A DNA stretch of 64,000 bases from Pseudorhodoplanes sp. (GCA_022843165.1 JALHOD010000008.1:101198-165197); one strand, 5' to 3'; numbered from the stretch's first letter, positions 24,736-33,235 are shown. Program-made: numbers and translations. Notes: a model not told the origin generated them from the letters alone.

Positions 24736-25416
24736 TTAGGTTCCGGTTGAAACGCCAATATGACGCTCACGATGCCGTTCGAATACCGAATAATGGCCTT
24801 TGAACCAAGGCTCTGCTGCAAGCTTGTCGCGCCACGCCGTCTTGCGGGCGGCTTCGCGTTCAGGCGACTGGAGCGCATCCATGCTGCCCAGATAATGCAG
24901 CGCAAGGTGTGTCCAGGGTTGGGGCTCGCCGTCGTTAATCTGGAAGCGACGAACGGCCTTCCAGTCCGGGCATCGCATCAATAACGGGATATGTTCCTGC
25001 TCGTACCAGTCGTTGAACTCGGCTGCCCGGTCGGTTGGCACCTGAAACCAGACGGCGAAAAGAACAGGCGCATCCGGAGCATCGGCTGTTTTCAACGCGC
25101 TCCGGTAGATTTCCCGACCCAAATAGCGAGTGAATCCGTGCACATTCTTCAGCATCCATCGGGCCCGCTCGCTGGGCTGCTCCTTGACGGTCTTGTAATC
25201 CGGCGAGGCGAGGGCGCTCAGATCGGTCATCTCGTACACAGCGAGAAACCCATCGTCGGCGTCCGATTTGTAGCGCTGCCCGCTCACAAAGCCGGCGCAT
25301 TTCATTCTGATCGGAATATGCTCCTCGTCATACCAGGAGTGAAAGTCCGCTGCGAAGGATGGGGCGGGCGTCATTTCGGAGAACAGGATCGCGTGTCCGA
25401 ATGGGGGAGTCGACAT
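24736..25416 (-). CDS. tandem-duplicated dimeric alpha/beta-barrel protein (EthD/DABB-like), 226 aa
   Basis: Two copies of a ferredoxin-like module are present: FHSWYDEEHIPIRMKCAGF in the N-terminal half and FNDWYEQEHIPLLMRCPDW in the C-terminal half, so one chain may form the barrel that usually needs two subunits. The function is not known; relatives sit in degradation operons as small isomerases, EthD-like helpers or heme/aromatic binders. The ATG at 25416 is chosen because GTGGAG lies 6 bases upstream; a TTG 30 bases earlier is less likely. The palindrome at 25432-25450 lies just upstream. Confidence 0.72.
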   Translation of the reverse strand: MSTPPFGHAILFSEMTPAPSFAADFHSWYDEEHIPIRMKCAGFVSGQRYKSDADDGFLAVYEMTDLSALASPDYKTVKEQPSERARWMLKNVHGFTRYLGREIYRSALKTADAPDAPVLFAVWFQVPTDRAAEFNDWYEQEHIPLLMRCPDWKAVRRFQINDGEPQPWTHLALHYLGSMDALQSPEREAARKTAWRDKLAAEPWFKGHYSVFERHRERHIGVSTGT

Positions 25417-25431
25417 GGCGTTCTCCACTTG

Positions 25432-25450
25432 CAGATTGTCAGACAATCTG
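25432..25450. promoter_or_regulatory. perfect 19-base palindrome, probable GntR/FCD operator
   Basis: CAGATTGTC-A-GACAATCTG is a perfect 9-bp dyad around one base. It is centred in the 86-base gap between the divergent tandem-barrel/gntR and DUF1185/enamidase-like transcripts, and its TTGTC-N-GACAA core fits FCD-type GntR sites. The plus-strand TTGTCA inside it could serve as a -35 element, so binding would block that promoter. Confidence 0.7.
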
Positions 25451-25502
25451 ATTATCTTTGATTTGATCCATTGGCAATGCTCGAACGCCGGAGAGACTGG
25501 TC

Positions 25503-26078
25503 GTGGAATTGAAGGTTCGCCGCGTGTTTACAATGGTGGAGGAACGGCGCATCGAGAGTGGCCGGGTCGCGGATGTCCCCTTGCGAAAGGTTGCTACGGT
25601 CGCGATTCTGGAAAATCCCTATGCTGGCCGGTATGTCGAGAATCTGTCCTCCCTGATCAAGGCCAGTCCGGTGCTCGGCGCGCAGATGGCGGCGCCGGCT
25701 CTGTCGGCGATGGCGCCTTATGACGTGCAGAGTTATGGCAAGGGCGGCTTGGTCGGTATCGGTGGCGAACAGGAACACGCCAACGCACTGCTGACCACGG
25801 TGTTCGCCAATCCTTTCCGCGAAGCGATCGGCCGGGGCGATGCTTGGATATCGTCGATGACCAAGGTGGCCGGCCCGGGCACGATGATCGACATTCCGAT
25901 GAACAGCATCGACGATGTCTATGTTCGGTCGCATTATGACGGAATGAGCCTCGTGCTGCCGGATGCACCGATGCCGGACGAGATCGCGGTCATCTTCTGT
26001 CTGGCCAATCGCGGGCGTATCAACGCGCGCGTCGGCGGCATGACCTATGCTGAGGCGCGAAAGGCCAAAAAAGGATAG
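25503..26078 (+). CDS. DUF1185 / 'amino acid synthesis' family protein (191 aa)
   Basis: The whole length fits the AA_synth (DUF1185) family: KVATVAILENPYAGRYVENL, PYDVQSYGKGGLVGIGGEQEHANALL, FREAIGRGDAWISSMTK and the C-terminal IAVIFCLANRGRINARVGGMTYAEA. Structures of the family exist but no reaction is established; the name is historical. It starts at a GTG with GGAGAG about 8 bases upstream. It is the first gene after the palindrome and lies 9 bases before the enamidase-like gene, so the two are almost certainly co-transcribed and may act in sequence. Confidence 0.85.
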   Translation: MELKVRRVFTMVEERRIESGRVADVPLRKVATVAILENPYAGRYVENLSSLIKASPVLGAQMAAPALSAMAPYDVQSYGKGGLVGIGGEQEHANALLTTVFANPFREAIGRGDAWISSMTKVAGPGTMIDIPMNSIDDVYVRSHYDGMSLVLPDAPMPDEIAVIFCLANRGRINARVGGMTYAEARKAKKG

Positions 26079-26087
26079 CGCCTGACG

Positions 26088-27284
26088 ATGAAGACGGGTC
26101 TGACCAATCTCAGGACGATCATTACCGGCGACTGGCGCCAGCCATTCGCTAATGGCGACACGATCGTGATGGAGAGCGGCAAGATTGTCCATGTCGGGAC
26201 TGCGGATACAAAGATGCTGGACGGCTGTGATGTCGTGATCGATGCAGACGGCGCCGTCGCAATTCCCGGTCTTATCGATTCCCATGTTCACATCACGTTT
26301 GGTGATTACACACCTCGCCAGAAGACCGTAGGCTTTCTGGAAAGTTATACTCACGGCGGCGTCAGTACGGCGATCACGGCCTCGGAGGTGCATGTGCCGG
26401 GCCGGCCGAAAGATCCCGAGGGCGTCAAGGCGCTGGCGGTTGCCGCTCTGAAAAGTTTTCAGAACTGGCGGCCGGGCGGCATGCGGGTGCATGCCGGCTC
26501 GATCCTTCTCGAGCCCGGTCTGACGGAAGCGGACTTCGACGAGCTTGCGTCCAGGGGCGTCTGGCTGGCGAAGGCCGGATTTGGCGCATTCAAGTCGCCG
26601 TATGACTACAAGCCCATGATCAAGTGGGCCAAGGACCGCGGCATGGTGACGACCGTGCATACCGGCGGGTCGTCAATTCCGGGCTCGTCCGGCATCTGGG
26701 CCGAGCACATTCTGGCGCTTGATCCCGATGTTTCGTTTCACGTGAATGGAGGCCCTATCGCGATGCCTGACGAGGGTTTTCCGCGTCTCGTCAATGAATC
26801 CGAAGTCGCCTTGCAGGTCTGCACCGCCGGCAATCTGCGCACGGCATTGTGGCTCAGCCGACTGGTGTGCGACGCTAATCAGTTCGACCGTTTTTTGATC
26901 GCCACTGATACGCCGACCGGCAGCGGCATCATGCCGCTCGGCATGATGTACACCATCACGCATCTGGCGAGTCTCGCCGATCTGCCGGTGGAGTGGGCGA
27001 TCGCGGCGGCAACCGGAAACAATGCAAAAACCTATCGCCTGAACTCGGGATTTATCGCGCCCGGCAGAGACGCCGACGTGGTCGTGATTGACGCTTGTTC
27101 CGGCGGCTCCAAGAACGATGCGATGTCGGCCCTTGCCAATGGCGACATTGCTGCGGTCAGCGCGCTTGTGACGGACGGCGTGCCGCGCTTTGTCGGGCGC
27201 AGCCGCAATACGCCGGAAGGGATCAGGCGCGTTCGCATCGCCAGATCCAACGTGATGCAGGATTTCAGTGGAGCCGCGCATTAG
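26088..27284 (+). CDS. enamidase-like cyclic amidohydrolase (398 aa)
   Basis: An amidohydrolase-superfamily barrel with metal ligands visible: GLIDSHVH (His66, His68), Lys162 in WLAKAGFG where the bridging carboxylated Lys or Glu normally sits, HTGG (His191), HVNGGP (His218) and ATDTPTG (Asp274). The stretches GGVSTAI, PGRPKDPEGVKALA, GLTEADFDELASRGVW, HTGGSSIPGSS and SRNTPEG strongly recall enamidase of nicotinate fermentation, which opens the lactam 6-oxo-tetrahydronicotinate. From memory the bridging residue in that enzyme is Glu, not Lys. I infer hydrolysis of a cyclic amide, the logical step after ring hydroxylation next to N. Confidence 0.8.
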   Translation: MKTGLTNLRTIITGDWRQPFANGDTIVMESGKIVHVGTADTKMLDGCDVVIDADGAVAIPGLIDSHVHITFGDYTPRQKTVGFLESYTHGGVSTAITASEVHVPGRPKDPEGVKALAVAALKSFQNWRPGGMRVHAGSILLEPGLTEADFDELASRGVWLAKAGFGAFKSPYDYKPMIKWAKDRGMVTTVHTGGSSIPGSSGIWAEHILALDPDVSFHVNGGPIAMPDEGFPRLVNESEVALQVCTAGNLRTALWLSRLVCDANQFDRFLIATDTPTGSGIMPLGMMYTITHLASLADLPVEWAIAAATGNNAKTYRLNSGFIAPGRDADVVVIDACSGGSKNDAMSALANGDIAAVSALVTDGVPRFVGRSRNTPEGIRRVRIARSNVMQDFSGAAH

Positions 27285-27413
27285 AAAGCATCAACTCGAC
27301 GCTGCCTGTAAGCGGACGCAACTACGCGGAGCGCTCAGGTGTCCGGCGCCACGCACTGGACAGAGGACTCAAGTTGCCGGGACCAACTTCATATTTTCAG
27401 CGAGGTTACAACC

Positions 27414-28388
27414 ATGACAACGCGACGACTGGTTTTGGTATCAATTTTTCTTATCATTCCCTGGGCGATCACCGCCCCCGCTCATTCCCAGACTTGGCCG
27501 CATAAGCCGGTCACAATTGTCGTGCCTTTCGCCGCGGGCGGGAATACCGATGGCATTGCGCGCATGATCGGGCAGCGGCTGAGCGACTCTTTTGGGCAGC
27601 AATTCGTCGTTGAAAACAAGGGCGGCGCGGGCGGTGCACTGGCGGCGGATCTGGTCGCGCGCGCCCAACCGGACGGCTACACCATGTTTGTCACGGCGGT
27701 GTCGGTGCTTACCATCGTCCCGAAGATGATGAAGGTGAAATACGATCCGCTGAAGGATTTCGCGCCGATCAGCAACATTGCGACCAATCCCTTTGTTCTG
27801 GTCGTGCACAGAGACGTTCCGGCCAAGACCGTGGCCGAGTTTGTCGCCTATGTGAAGGAACGCAAGAACAACCTCTCCTATGCATCGGCGGGGCAGGGCA
27901 GCCTCGCGCATCTGGCGATGGCGTTGTTCCTGAAGGAGGCGGGTATCGAGATGGTCCATATCCCGTACAAGGGTAATGCGCCGGCATTGTCGGATGTCAT
28001 TGCGGGCCATGTGCCCGCAATGTTTTCCAACCTGTCGGATACTTTGCCGCATGTTGCTGGCGGCAACATCCGCCTGATTGCGGTTTCGGGCGACAAGCGG
28101 GCCGGGCAAATTCCCACTGTTCCGACCGTGGCGGAATCCGGTTATCCCAAATACAAGGCGCTGACCTGGAACGGTCTCGTCGCTCCGGCGGGCACGCCCA
28201 AGGAGATCGTCGACAAGGTGGCGAAGGAGGTCGCGATTGCGACCAAAGATCCAAAATTCGCCGAAAAACTTGCCAGCTATGGCGTCGATCCGCTGGGGAA
28301 TACCCCGGACGAATTCTCCAAAATGATCGCTGCTGACGTGGCGACTTGGGCGGCTGCGCTCGATGCCGCCGGAATCAAACAGCAGTAG
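27414..28388 (+). CDS. Bug-family (tripartite tricarboxylate transporter) substrate-binding protein (324 aa)
   Basis: Signal peptide RLVLVSIFLIIPWAITAPAHS, then the Bug hallmark PVTIVVPFAAGGNTDGIARMIG and FVVENKGGAGGALAADLVARA, the ligand loops that grip carboxylates or nicotinate-like acids. The start at 27414 is chosen for the signal peptide; an extra 25 codons upstream are unlike coding sequence. No TctA/TctB membrane genes are present, so it is an orphan binding protein, as is common for Bug proteins; it may also act as a sensor. Confidence 0.92.
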   Translation: MTTRRLVLVSIFLIIPWAITAPAHSQTWPHKPVTIVVPFAAGGNTDGIARMIGQRLSDSFGQQFVVENKGGAGGALAADLVARAQPDGYTMFVTAVSVLTIVPKMMKVKYDPLKDFAPISNIATNPFVLVVHRDVPAKTVAEFVAYVKERKNNLSYASAGQGSLAHLAMALFLKEAGIEMVHIPYKGNAPALSDVIAGHVPAMFSNLSDTLPHVAGGNIRLIAVSGDKRAGQIPTVPTVAESGYPKYKALTWNGLVAPAGTPKEIVDKVAKEVAIATKDPKFAEKLASYGVDPLGNTPDEFSKMIAADVATWAAALDAAGIKQQ

Positions 28389-28404
28389 GACGGCGTATCT
28401 CTCC

Positions 28405-29613
28405 ATGGAATCCCAACATCCAGTCATCATTGCTGGCGGCGGCCCTGTCGGGGTCGTTGCCGCTCTGGCCCTCGCCCAACAGGGAGTGGCCGTGCGTGTT
28501 TTCGAGGCCGCGGCGCATGTCGACGAATCGCCACGGGCCTCAACCACGCATCCGGCCACCCTCGAAATGCTCGCCGGTCTCGGCCTGCTGGATGAGGTGA
28601 TCGCCCGCGGATTGGTCGCCCGTACATTTCAATTCTGGGACCGGCCCAGCGGCCGCATGGTCGCCGAGTTCGATCATGCTGTCCTGAAGGATGACACGCA
28701 ATGTCCGTTTGTTGTTCAATGCGAGCAGCACAAGCTCGCAAAAATGGGTATCGGGCGTTTGGGTCGGCTTGCGAACGCGGAGGTTTGTTTTTCCACGCGT
28801 TTTGTCTCGCTTGAGCAGTTCGACGACCGGGTCGAGGTCGTGATTGAAGGAGAGCGCCGAGAAACCGTCACCGGCAGCTATCTGATAGGTGCGGATGGCG
28901 GACGGTCCGCAGTCAGAAAGGCGCTGGGGATCGAATTCGAAGGCTACACCTGGCCGGAGCGCTTCCTGGTCCTGACGACGTCCGTCGATTTTGAGGCGGA
29001 GCGTGGCGCGGGTTTTCGCAGCTATTTCTCGGACCCCGATGAATGGGCCAATTTGTTCAAAGTCGCTGGCGAAGACGGCAGCGGTCTCTGGCGCGTGGTA
29101 TTTCCCACGGTGCCCGGCGAAAGCGACGAGCAGGTGCTGAACGATGACGCGGTGCAGCGCCGGCTGCAGAAGTTTTTTCCAAAATCCGGAGACTATCCAG
29201 TCATCCATCGAAATATTTACAATGTCCATCAGCGGGTCGCTGCTGCGTTCCGCAATGGCCGCGTGTTTCTGGCGGGCGACTCGGCGCACGTGAACAATCC
29301 GATTGGCGGCCTCGGCCTGAATTGCGGCATCCATGACGCCATCGAATTGTGCGGCCTTCTGACCCCGGTGATCCGTGGCGAGCAAGCGGATGACACGCTC
29401 TCGCTCTACGACCTGCGCCGGCGTCCGATCAATATCGAATATGTACAGCAGCAGACCATCGCCAACAAGAAGCGGCTGGAGGAAAAGGACGCCGTCGCCC
29501 GCGAGCAGAATTTTGAATTTCTGCGGCAAACCGCGGCGGATCCGGTGGCGCACCGGAATTTTCTTCTGCGAACGTCGCTGCTCGAGAGCGTGCGGAACAA
29601 GTCGGCTGTGTGA
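28405..29613 (+). CDS. FAD-dependent aromatic-type monooxygenase (402 aa)
   Basis: An N-terminal Rossmann dinucleotide motif IAGGGPVGVVAALALAQQG, the central ADGGRSAVRKALG and the second FAD motif FLAGDSAHVNNPIGGLGLN identify a class A flavoprotein hydroxylase (p-hydroxybenzoate hydroxylase fold, NAD(P)H dependent). It lies 16 bases after the Bug protein gene. In this context it would hydroxylate a ring intermediate. It is clearly paralogous to the protein at 46062-47282 (shared TLEML, WPERFLV, and NNPxGGxGLN segments). Confidence 0.9.
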   Translation: MESQHPVIIAGGGPVGVVAALALAQQGVAVRVFEAAAHVDESPRASTTHPATLEMLAGLGLLDEVIARGLVARTFQFWDRPSGRMVAEFDHAVLKDDTQCPFVVQCEQHKLAKMGIGRLGRLANAEVCFSTRFVSLEQFDDRVEVVIEGERRETVTGSYLIGADGGRSAVRKALGIEFEGYTWPERFLVLTTSVDFEAERGAGFRSYFSDPDEWANLFKVAGEDGSGLWRVVFPTVPGESDEQVLNDDAVQRRLQKFFPKSGDYPVIHRNIYNVHQRVAAAFRNGRVFLAGDSAHVNNPIGGLGLNCGIHDAIELCGLLTPVIRGEQADDTLSLYDLRRRPINIEYVQQQTIANKKRLEEKDAVAREQNFEFLRQTAADPVAHRNFLLRTSLLESVRNKSAV

Positions 29614-29888
29614 CGCGCATGTAATAATCCCACTCTGTGCCTGCGCGCCGCTGCGGCTCTCACGCCATCGCGCGGCGCCTTCGTGAGTTTGTATTTCACG
29701 CGATTCGCGTGGATTTACGGTTGACAGCAGCGAGCGCTTACTCTCGCGCTTGTCACGGCCTATGGCCCGTTTGCCGGAGATGTATTAAAGGTCACCCTTG
29801 TCGTCGATGCGATAAGGCAATCCGGAATCGCCACGAAGTGATGGCCGTTGCATCAGGCAGGGCAACGCTCTTTTTGGGGAGGGTGGCA

Positions 29889-30500
29889 GTGAAGACCATC
29901 GACACGATCGCGGCATTGGAAGCCATTTATGGCGTGCCGGCCGACGCCTCTCTCGTCAAGGAGGTGAACTGGATCACGCCGGAATATCGTGCTCTGATCG
30001 AAGCCTCTCCGTTTCTGGCGCTGGCGACCAGCGGTCCGGAGGGGCTGGATTGTTCGCCGCGCGGCGATGTTCCCGGGTTTATCAGGATCCATGACGACAG
30101 GACGCTGATGCTGCCGGACCGGCGCGGTAATAACCGGGTGGATTCGCTTCGGAATATTATTCACGATCCCCGCGTCGCATTGCTGTTCATGATCCCTGGT
30201 TCCGGCACCACGCTTCGTATCAATGGTCACGCGGTTATCTCCGATGAACCGGATCTGCTGACGTCGTTCATGATGCAGGGAAAGTCGCCGCGGTCCGTAA
30301 TGGTGGTGAGCGTCGACACGATCTATTTCCAGTGCGCCCGCGCCATTGTGCGCTCGGATCTCTGGAACCCCGACAAGCGGGTAGCTGCGAAATCGCTGCC
30401 CACGCCGGGGCAGATACTGGCGTCCATCAGCGCCGACAGGGTCGGTGGCGAAGAGTATGATCGGGCGTGGCCAGATCGCGCGGCGAAAAGCATGTGGTGA
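29889..30500 (+). CDS. PPOX-family FMN-dependent flavoprotein, MSMEG_1061-like (203 aa)
   Basis: The split-barrel flavin fold is indicated by PFLALATSGPEGLDCSPRGDVPGFIRIHDDRTLMLPDRRGNNR and later LRINGHAVISDEPDLL, typical of the MSMEG_1061 subgroup. The GTG start at 29889 is selected because GGGGAGGG lies 5 bases upstream and the fold begins there; the open frame extends 84 codons further without family likeness. The 275 bases between this start and the monooxygenase stop contain a TTGACA at 29722 and no gene I can support. An accessory redox role in the island is possible. Confidence 0.82.
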   Translation: MKTIDTIAALEAIYGVPADASLVKEVNWITPEYRALIEASPFLALATSGPEGLDCSPRGDVPGFIRIHDDRTLMLPDRRGNNRVDSLRNIIHDPRVALLFMIPGSGTTLRINGHAVISDEPDLLTSFMMQGKSPRSVMVVSVDTIYFQCARAIVRSDLWNPDKRVAAKSLPTPGQILASISADRVGGEEYDRAWPDRAAKSMW

Positions 30501-30649
30501 CGATCATTCCGCCGCGGAGGATGTCGGGACGGCGTGACTGATGGGTATCTACTGGAACCGTGCTGAGATGCCCGCTGCAGTGTTCCGCCACAAAAGGCGG
30601 GCTACGCCTCGGCCGTTGCCAACGGCGAGATTGAGGCGGGACCAAGTGC

Positions 30650-32188
30650 CTACGCCAATGCCTGCTGGCACCGTCTCAGTGTGTCGTCGGGCGTTCCGGA
30701 TGCGTCAACTGGTGTCCAGTCGATCGTGCCCAGCTCGTAATGCTCCTGCTGCGACACAACGGCGACATCGGCATCGGACGCATCGGCCGTCCGTGCGCCG
30801 ACCCGCGCGAGCCGTGTCGGCAGGTCCGCCGTGAGGAAGAGTCCGTGAAAGGTGAACCCGGCCTTCCGTGCCATTTGGGTCACTGCGTTGCGCTCTCCCG
30901 CGCGGGCAAAGACCGCGTCGATGATGACGGAATGGCCGGCTGCGATCGCTTGCGCCGCCTTTGTCTGCAGCGCCGCATACACCTTGGCGGTCGCTTCGGC
31001 GGAATAGGCGGCCGGTGGAAGACGCTCGGTTTCGGCGCGGCCGAATAATGTCTTGCGCTCGACATCGGACCGCAGGACGACGGCGCCCGGGCTTGGCGGC
31101 AGATGCGACGCCATGGCCCTTGCAAGAAGGGATTTTCCGGTCCCCGAAAGCCCTCCGACGGCGACAAGCGCCGGCCGTTGTGGCTTGATTGCGAAACAGG
31201 CGAACTCGAAATAGCCGCGCGCGCTGTTCGATATCCTGCTTCGGTCCGCATCCGTCGCGATGGGCAAGCGCGTTGCAGTGACGTTGGCCCGAATGGCTGC
31301 CCTTAACGACAGAAACAGGGGCAGGGCGGACAGGGCGGCGAGGTCCTCGGTGCGGTTCGTCTCCGCGAGATAGCGGTTGAACGCGATATTGGCTTGCGGC
31401 TTGAGGCCGCGTTCGGCAAGGTCCATGAGCAGGAAAGCCAGATCATAAAGAACGTCGCCCGCCGCGATGACGGCATCGAATTCGAGCGCGTCGAACAGGA
31501 CCGGCCGGCCGTCGATCTTGACGATATTGCCAAGATGAAGATCGCCGTGCCCGCGGCGAACAAGGCCGCGTGCGCCTCGCTCCGAAAGCAGGGAACGAAC
31601 GCGGTCGAAGGCCTGGCAGGAGGCCTGGCGAAGTCGCTCGGTCTCCGTCGGGGAAAACAGGTCCGGATGTGCGCGAAAGACCGCATCGTTCTGCGCGATG
31701 AAGGTCGGGAGCGCCTTGATCCAGGGCTCGGCGTCAACAATCGCCGCCTTGTTATGTGCCTTGGCCACGGCGCGGCCAAGCGCATCGGCCAGATCTGCAT
31801 CGATCTGTCCGGCGTCGGCCAGGTGGTCGAGAGTCTGGTTCTCGTCAAACCGCAGCATTTCCACCGCCCATTCGACGGGCGTGCCGCGGCCGTCGAGCGC
31901 GAGGCGTCCATGCTGATCCCGGACGATTGCCACAACGCGCCGGTAGATTTCGGGTGCGAATGGCCGGTTCACGGCGAGTTCCGCCTCGCAGGCCTGCTTG
32001 CGCCGCTCGAGTGTGGAGAAATCGACAAACGGCAGGCGCACCGCGCGCTTGACTTTATAGGCGCGCTCTCCGGCCAGAAACAGGATGGAGATATGGGTGT
32101 CGACCCGCCGGACCTCGCATCCCTGATGCGTGGCGGGATTTCCGAGCAGTTCGAAGACCTGGTCCTGTGCGTCGGCCGGTTCGTTCAT
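30650..32188 (-). CDS. kinase-like (APH) / P-loop ATPase fusion protein (512 aa)
   Basis: The N-terminal two-thirds has an aminoglycoside-phosphotransferase-like fold with HGDLHLGNIVKIDGRPVLFDALEFD carrying the catalytic HGD and the metal-binding D of the DFG-like segment. From about residue 335 comes a P-loop kinase-like domain with GGLSGTGKSLLARAMA (Walker A). This two-domain protein is widespread in proteobacteria and is annotated as bifunctional phosphotransferase/ATP-binding protein; no substrate is known and there is no reason to call it an antibiotic-resistance gene. It is a single gene, convergent with the PPOX gene. Confidence 0.85.
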   Translation of the reverse strand: MNEPADAQDQVFELLGNPATHQGCEVRRVDTHISILFLAGERAYKVKRAVRLPFVDFSTLERRKQACEAELAVNRPFAPEIYRRVVAIVRDQHGRLALDGRGTPVEWAVEMLRFDENQTLDHLADAGQIDADLADALGRAVAKAHNKAAIVDAEPWIKALPTFIAQNDAVFRAHPDLFSPTETERLRQASCQAFDRVRSLLSERGARGLVRRGHGDLHLGNIVKIDGRPVLFDALEFDAVIAAGDVLYDLAFLLMDLAERGLKPQANIAFNRYLAETNRTEDLAALSALPLFLSLRAAIRANVTATRLPIATDADRSRISNSARGYFEFACFAIKPQRPALVAVGGLSGTGKSLLARAMASHLPPSPGAVVLRSDVERKTLFGRAETERLPPAAYSAEATAKVYAALQTKAAQAIAAGHSVIIDAVFARAGERNAVTQMARKAGFTFHGLFLTADLPTRLARVGARTADASDADVAVVSQQEHYELGTIDWTPVDASGTPDDTLRRCQQALA

Positions 32189-32308
32189 GAATTGCCTGCG
32201 GCTGAAGGAAAGAAAAATAACAAAAAAGAATATCGGCCCGGTGAAAACCGGAATTGAGGCGGATCAAACCGTCTGAATGATCAACGCCTCAGGATAATAA
32301 TTGATCCT

Positions 32309-33235
32309 TCATCCCTTCGATTCATCAAGTGACAGCCGGACGCATTGGCTGAGGAACAGGAACAATGTCGCACCGAATTCCTCCAAGGCGTCAGACAGCT
32401 GCGGCAACACAAGGATGCGATCGCCGTCGATTCCTCCACGTGACACAAAATTCATGACCTCGGCGTCGCGCAGCAATTTGAGAACGTGCGGGCGCGACAC
32501 GCCGAATCGCTGGGCCAAAGCCGAGATCGAAACCGCCGCTGGCTGCGGCAGATTTGATGCGCCAGCTTCTCCGGTTGCCAGCAGCAGCGTGAACAGGATC
32601 ATCATCCCGGCATTGCGTTCGGCCAGAGGATACAGCGCCGGAGACGAGTCCAGTATGCGAAAGCCGGCGCAAAAGCCGCTGCCGAAATGCCGGGCCATCG
32701 TCGCGGTAAAAGCCTCATTGTCGATATTGGCTAGGCCTAAGGCGCCTTCCGGCATCAACAGCGCCATCGCGCGGAACTGGCAACAGACTCGCTCCTTTTG
32801 CGAAGCGATCAGGCGATCCGTCGGCACGAGGAGCCGCAGACGGCGGTCGCCCTCAGTCTGCGCCGGCGCCAGATAACCGGCATAACGCATCAGCAGCAGC
32901 ATTGCGGCGGCGCGGCCAGGGCTGCACAGCCCGGTTTCGGTGCAGAGCGCTTTCATGCGGCTCGCCGTCAGGCCGCTCGCCGGATCGCGCGGGTCACGCG
33001 AAAAATGCAGGTAAAGTGCGAGCACGCCAAAGATCACCCGTCCGCGATCGTTCAGCACCTGGTTGAGTGCGCGGTTGCCCTGATAGATGCCGACGATATC
33101 GTGCAGCATCATTCGCAAGGCTTCGGGGAATCGGGGATGCGCCCGCAAGGCTGCGATTGCGTCCGGTTGCGGCAGCGACGGGGACTCGGCGGGGTTCGGT
33201 GTGGAGTTAAGGTTAGTCATGGCGGTGTTGGGCAT
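32309..33235 (-). CDS. winged-helix (MarR-like) DNA-binding protein of unknown role (308 aa)
   Basis: A helix-turn-helix near the C-terminus, SISALAQRFGVSRPHVLKLLRD (about 250-272), resembles a winged helix. The longer N-terminal part looks helical, with no motif I recognise beyond a possible earlier helix-turn-helix (ASRMKALCTETGLCSPGRAAAML, about 85-107). The start is uncertain: ATGs at 33235 and 33220 are both possible and neither has a clear ribosome site. It is divergent from the succinyl-CoA-synthetase-like pair, so it may regulate those genes. Confidence 0.6.
   Translation of the reverse strand: MPNTAMTNLNSTPNPAESPSLPQPDAIAALRAHPRFPEALRMMLHDIVGIYQGNRALNQVLNDRGRVIFGVLALYLHFSRDPRDPASGLTASRMKALCTETGLCSPGRAAAMLLLMRYAGYLAPAQTEGDRRLRLLVPTDRLIASQKERVCCQFRAMALLMPEGALGLANIDNEAFTATMARHFGSGFCAGFRILDSSPALYPLAERNAGMMILFTLLLATGEAGASNLPQPAAVSISALAQRFGVSRPHVLKLLRDAEVMNFVSRGGIDGDRILVLPQLSDALEEFGATLFLFLSQCVRLSLDESKG

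Noticed and set aside
30650..32188. An aminoglycoside-resistance gene
   Set aside because: The APH-like HGD motif is shared by many kinases; the fusion to a P-loop domain is a widespread housekeeping-type protein with no resistance role known.
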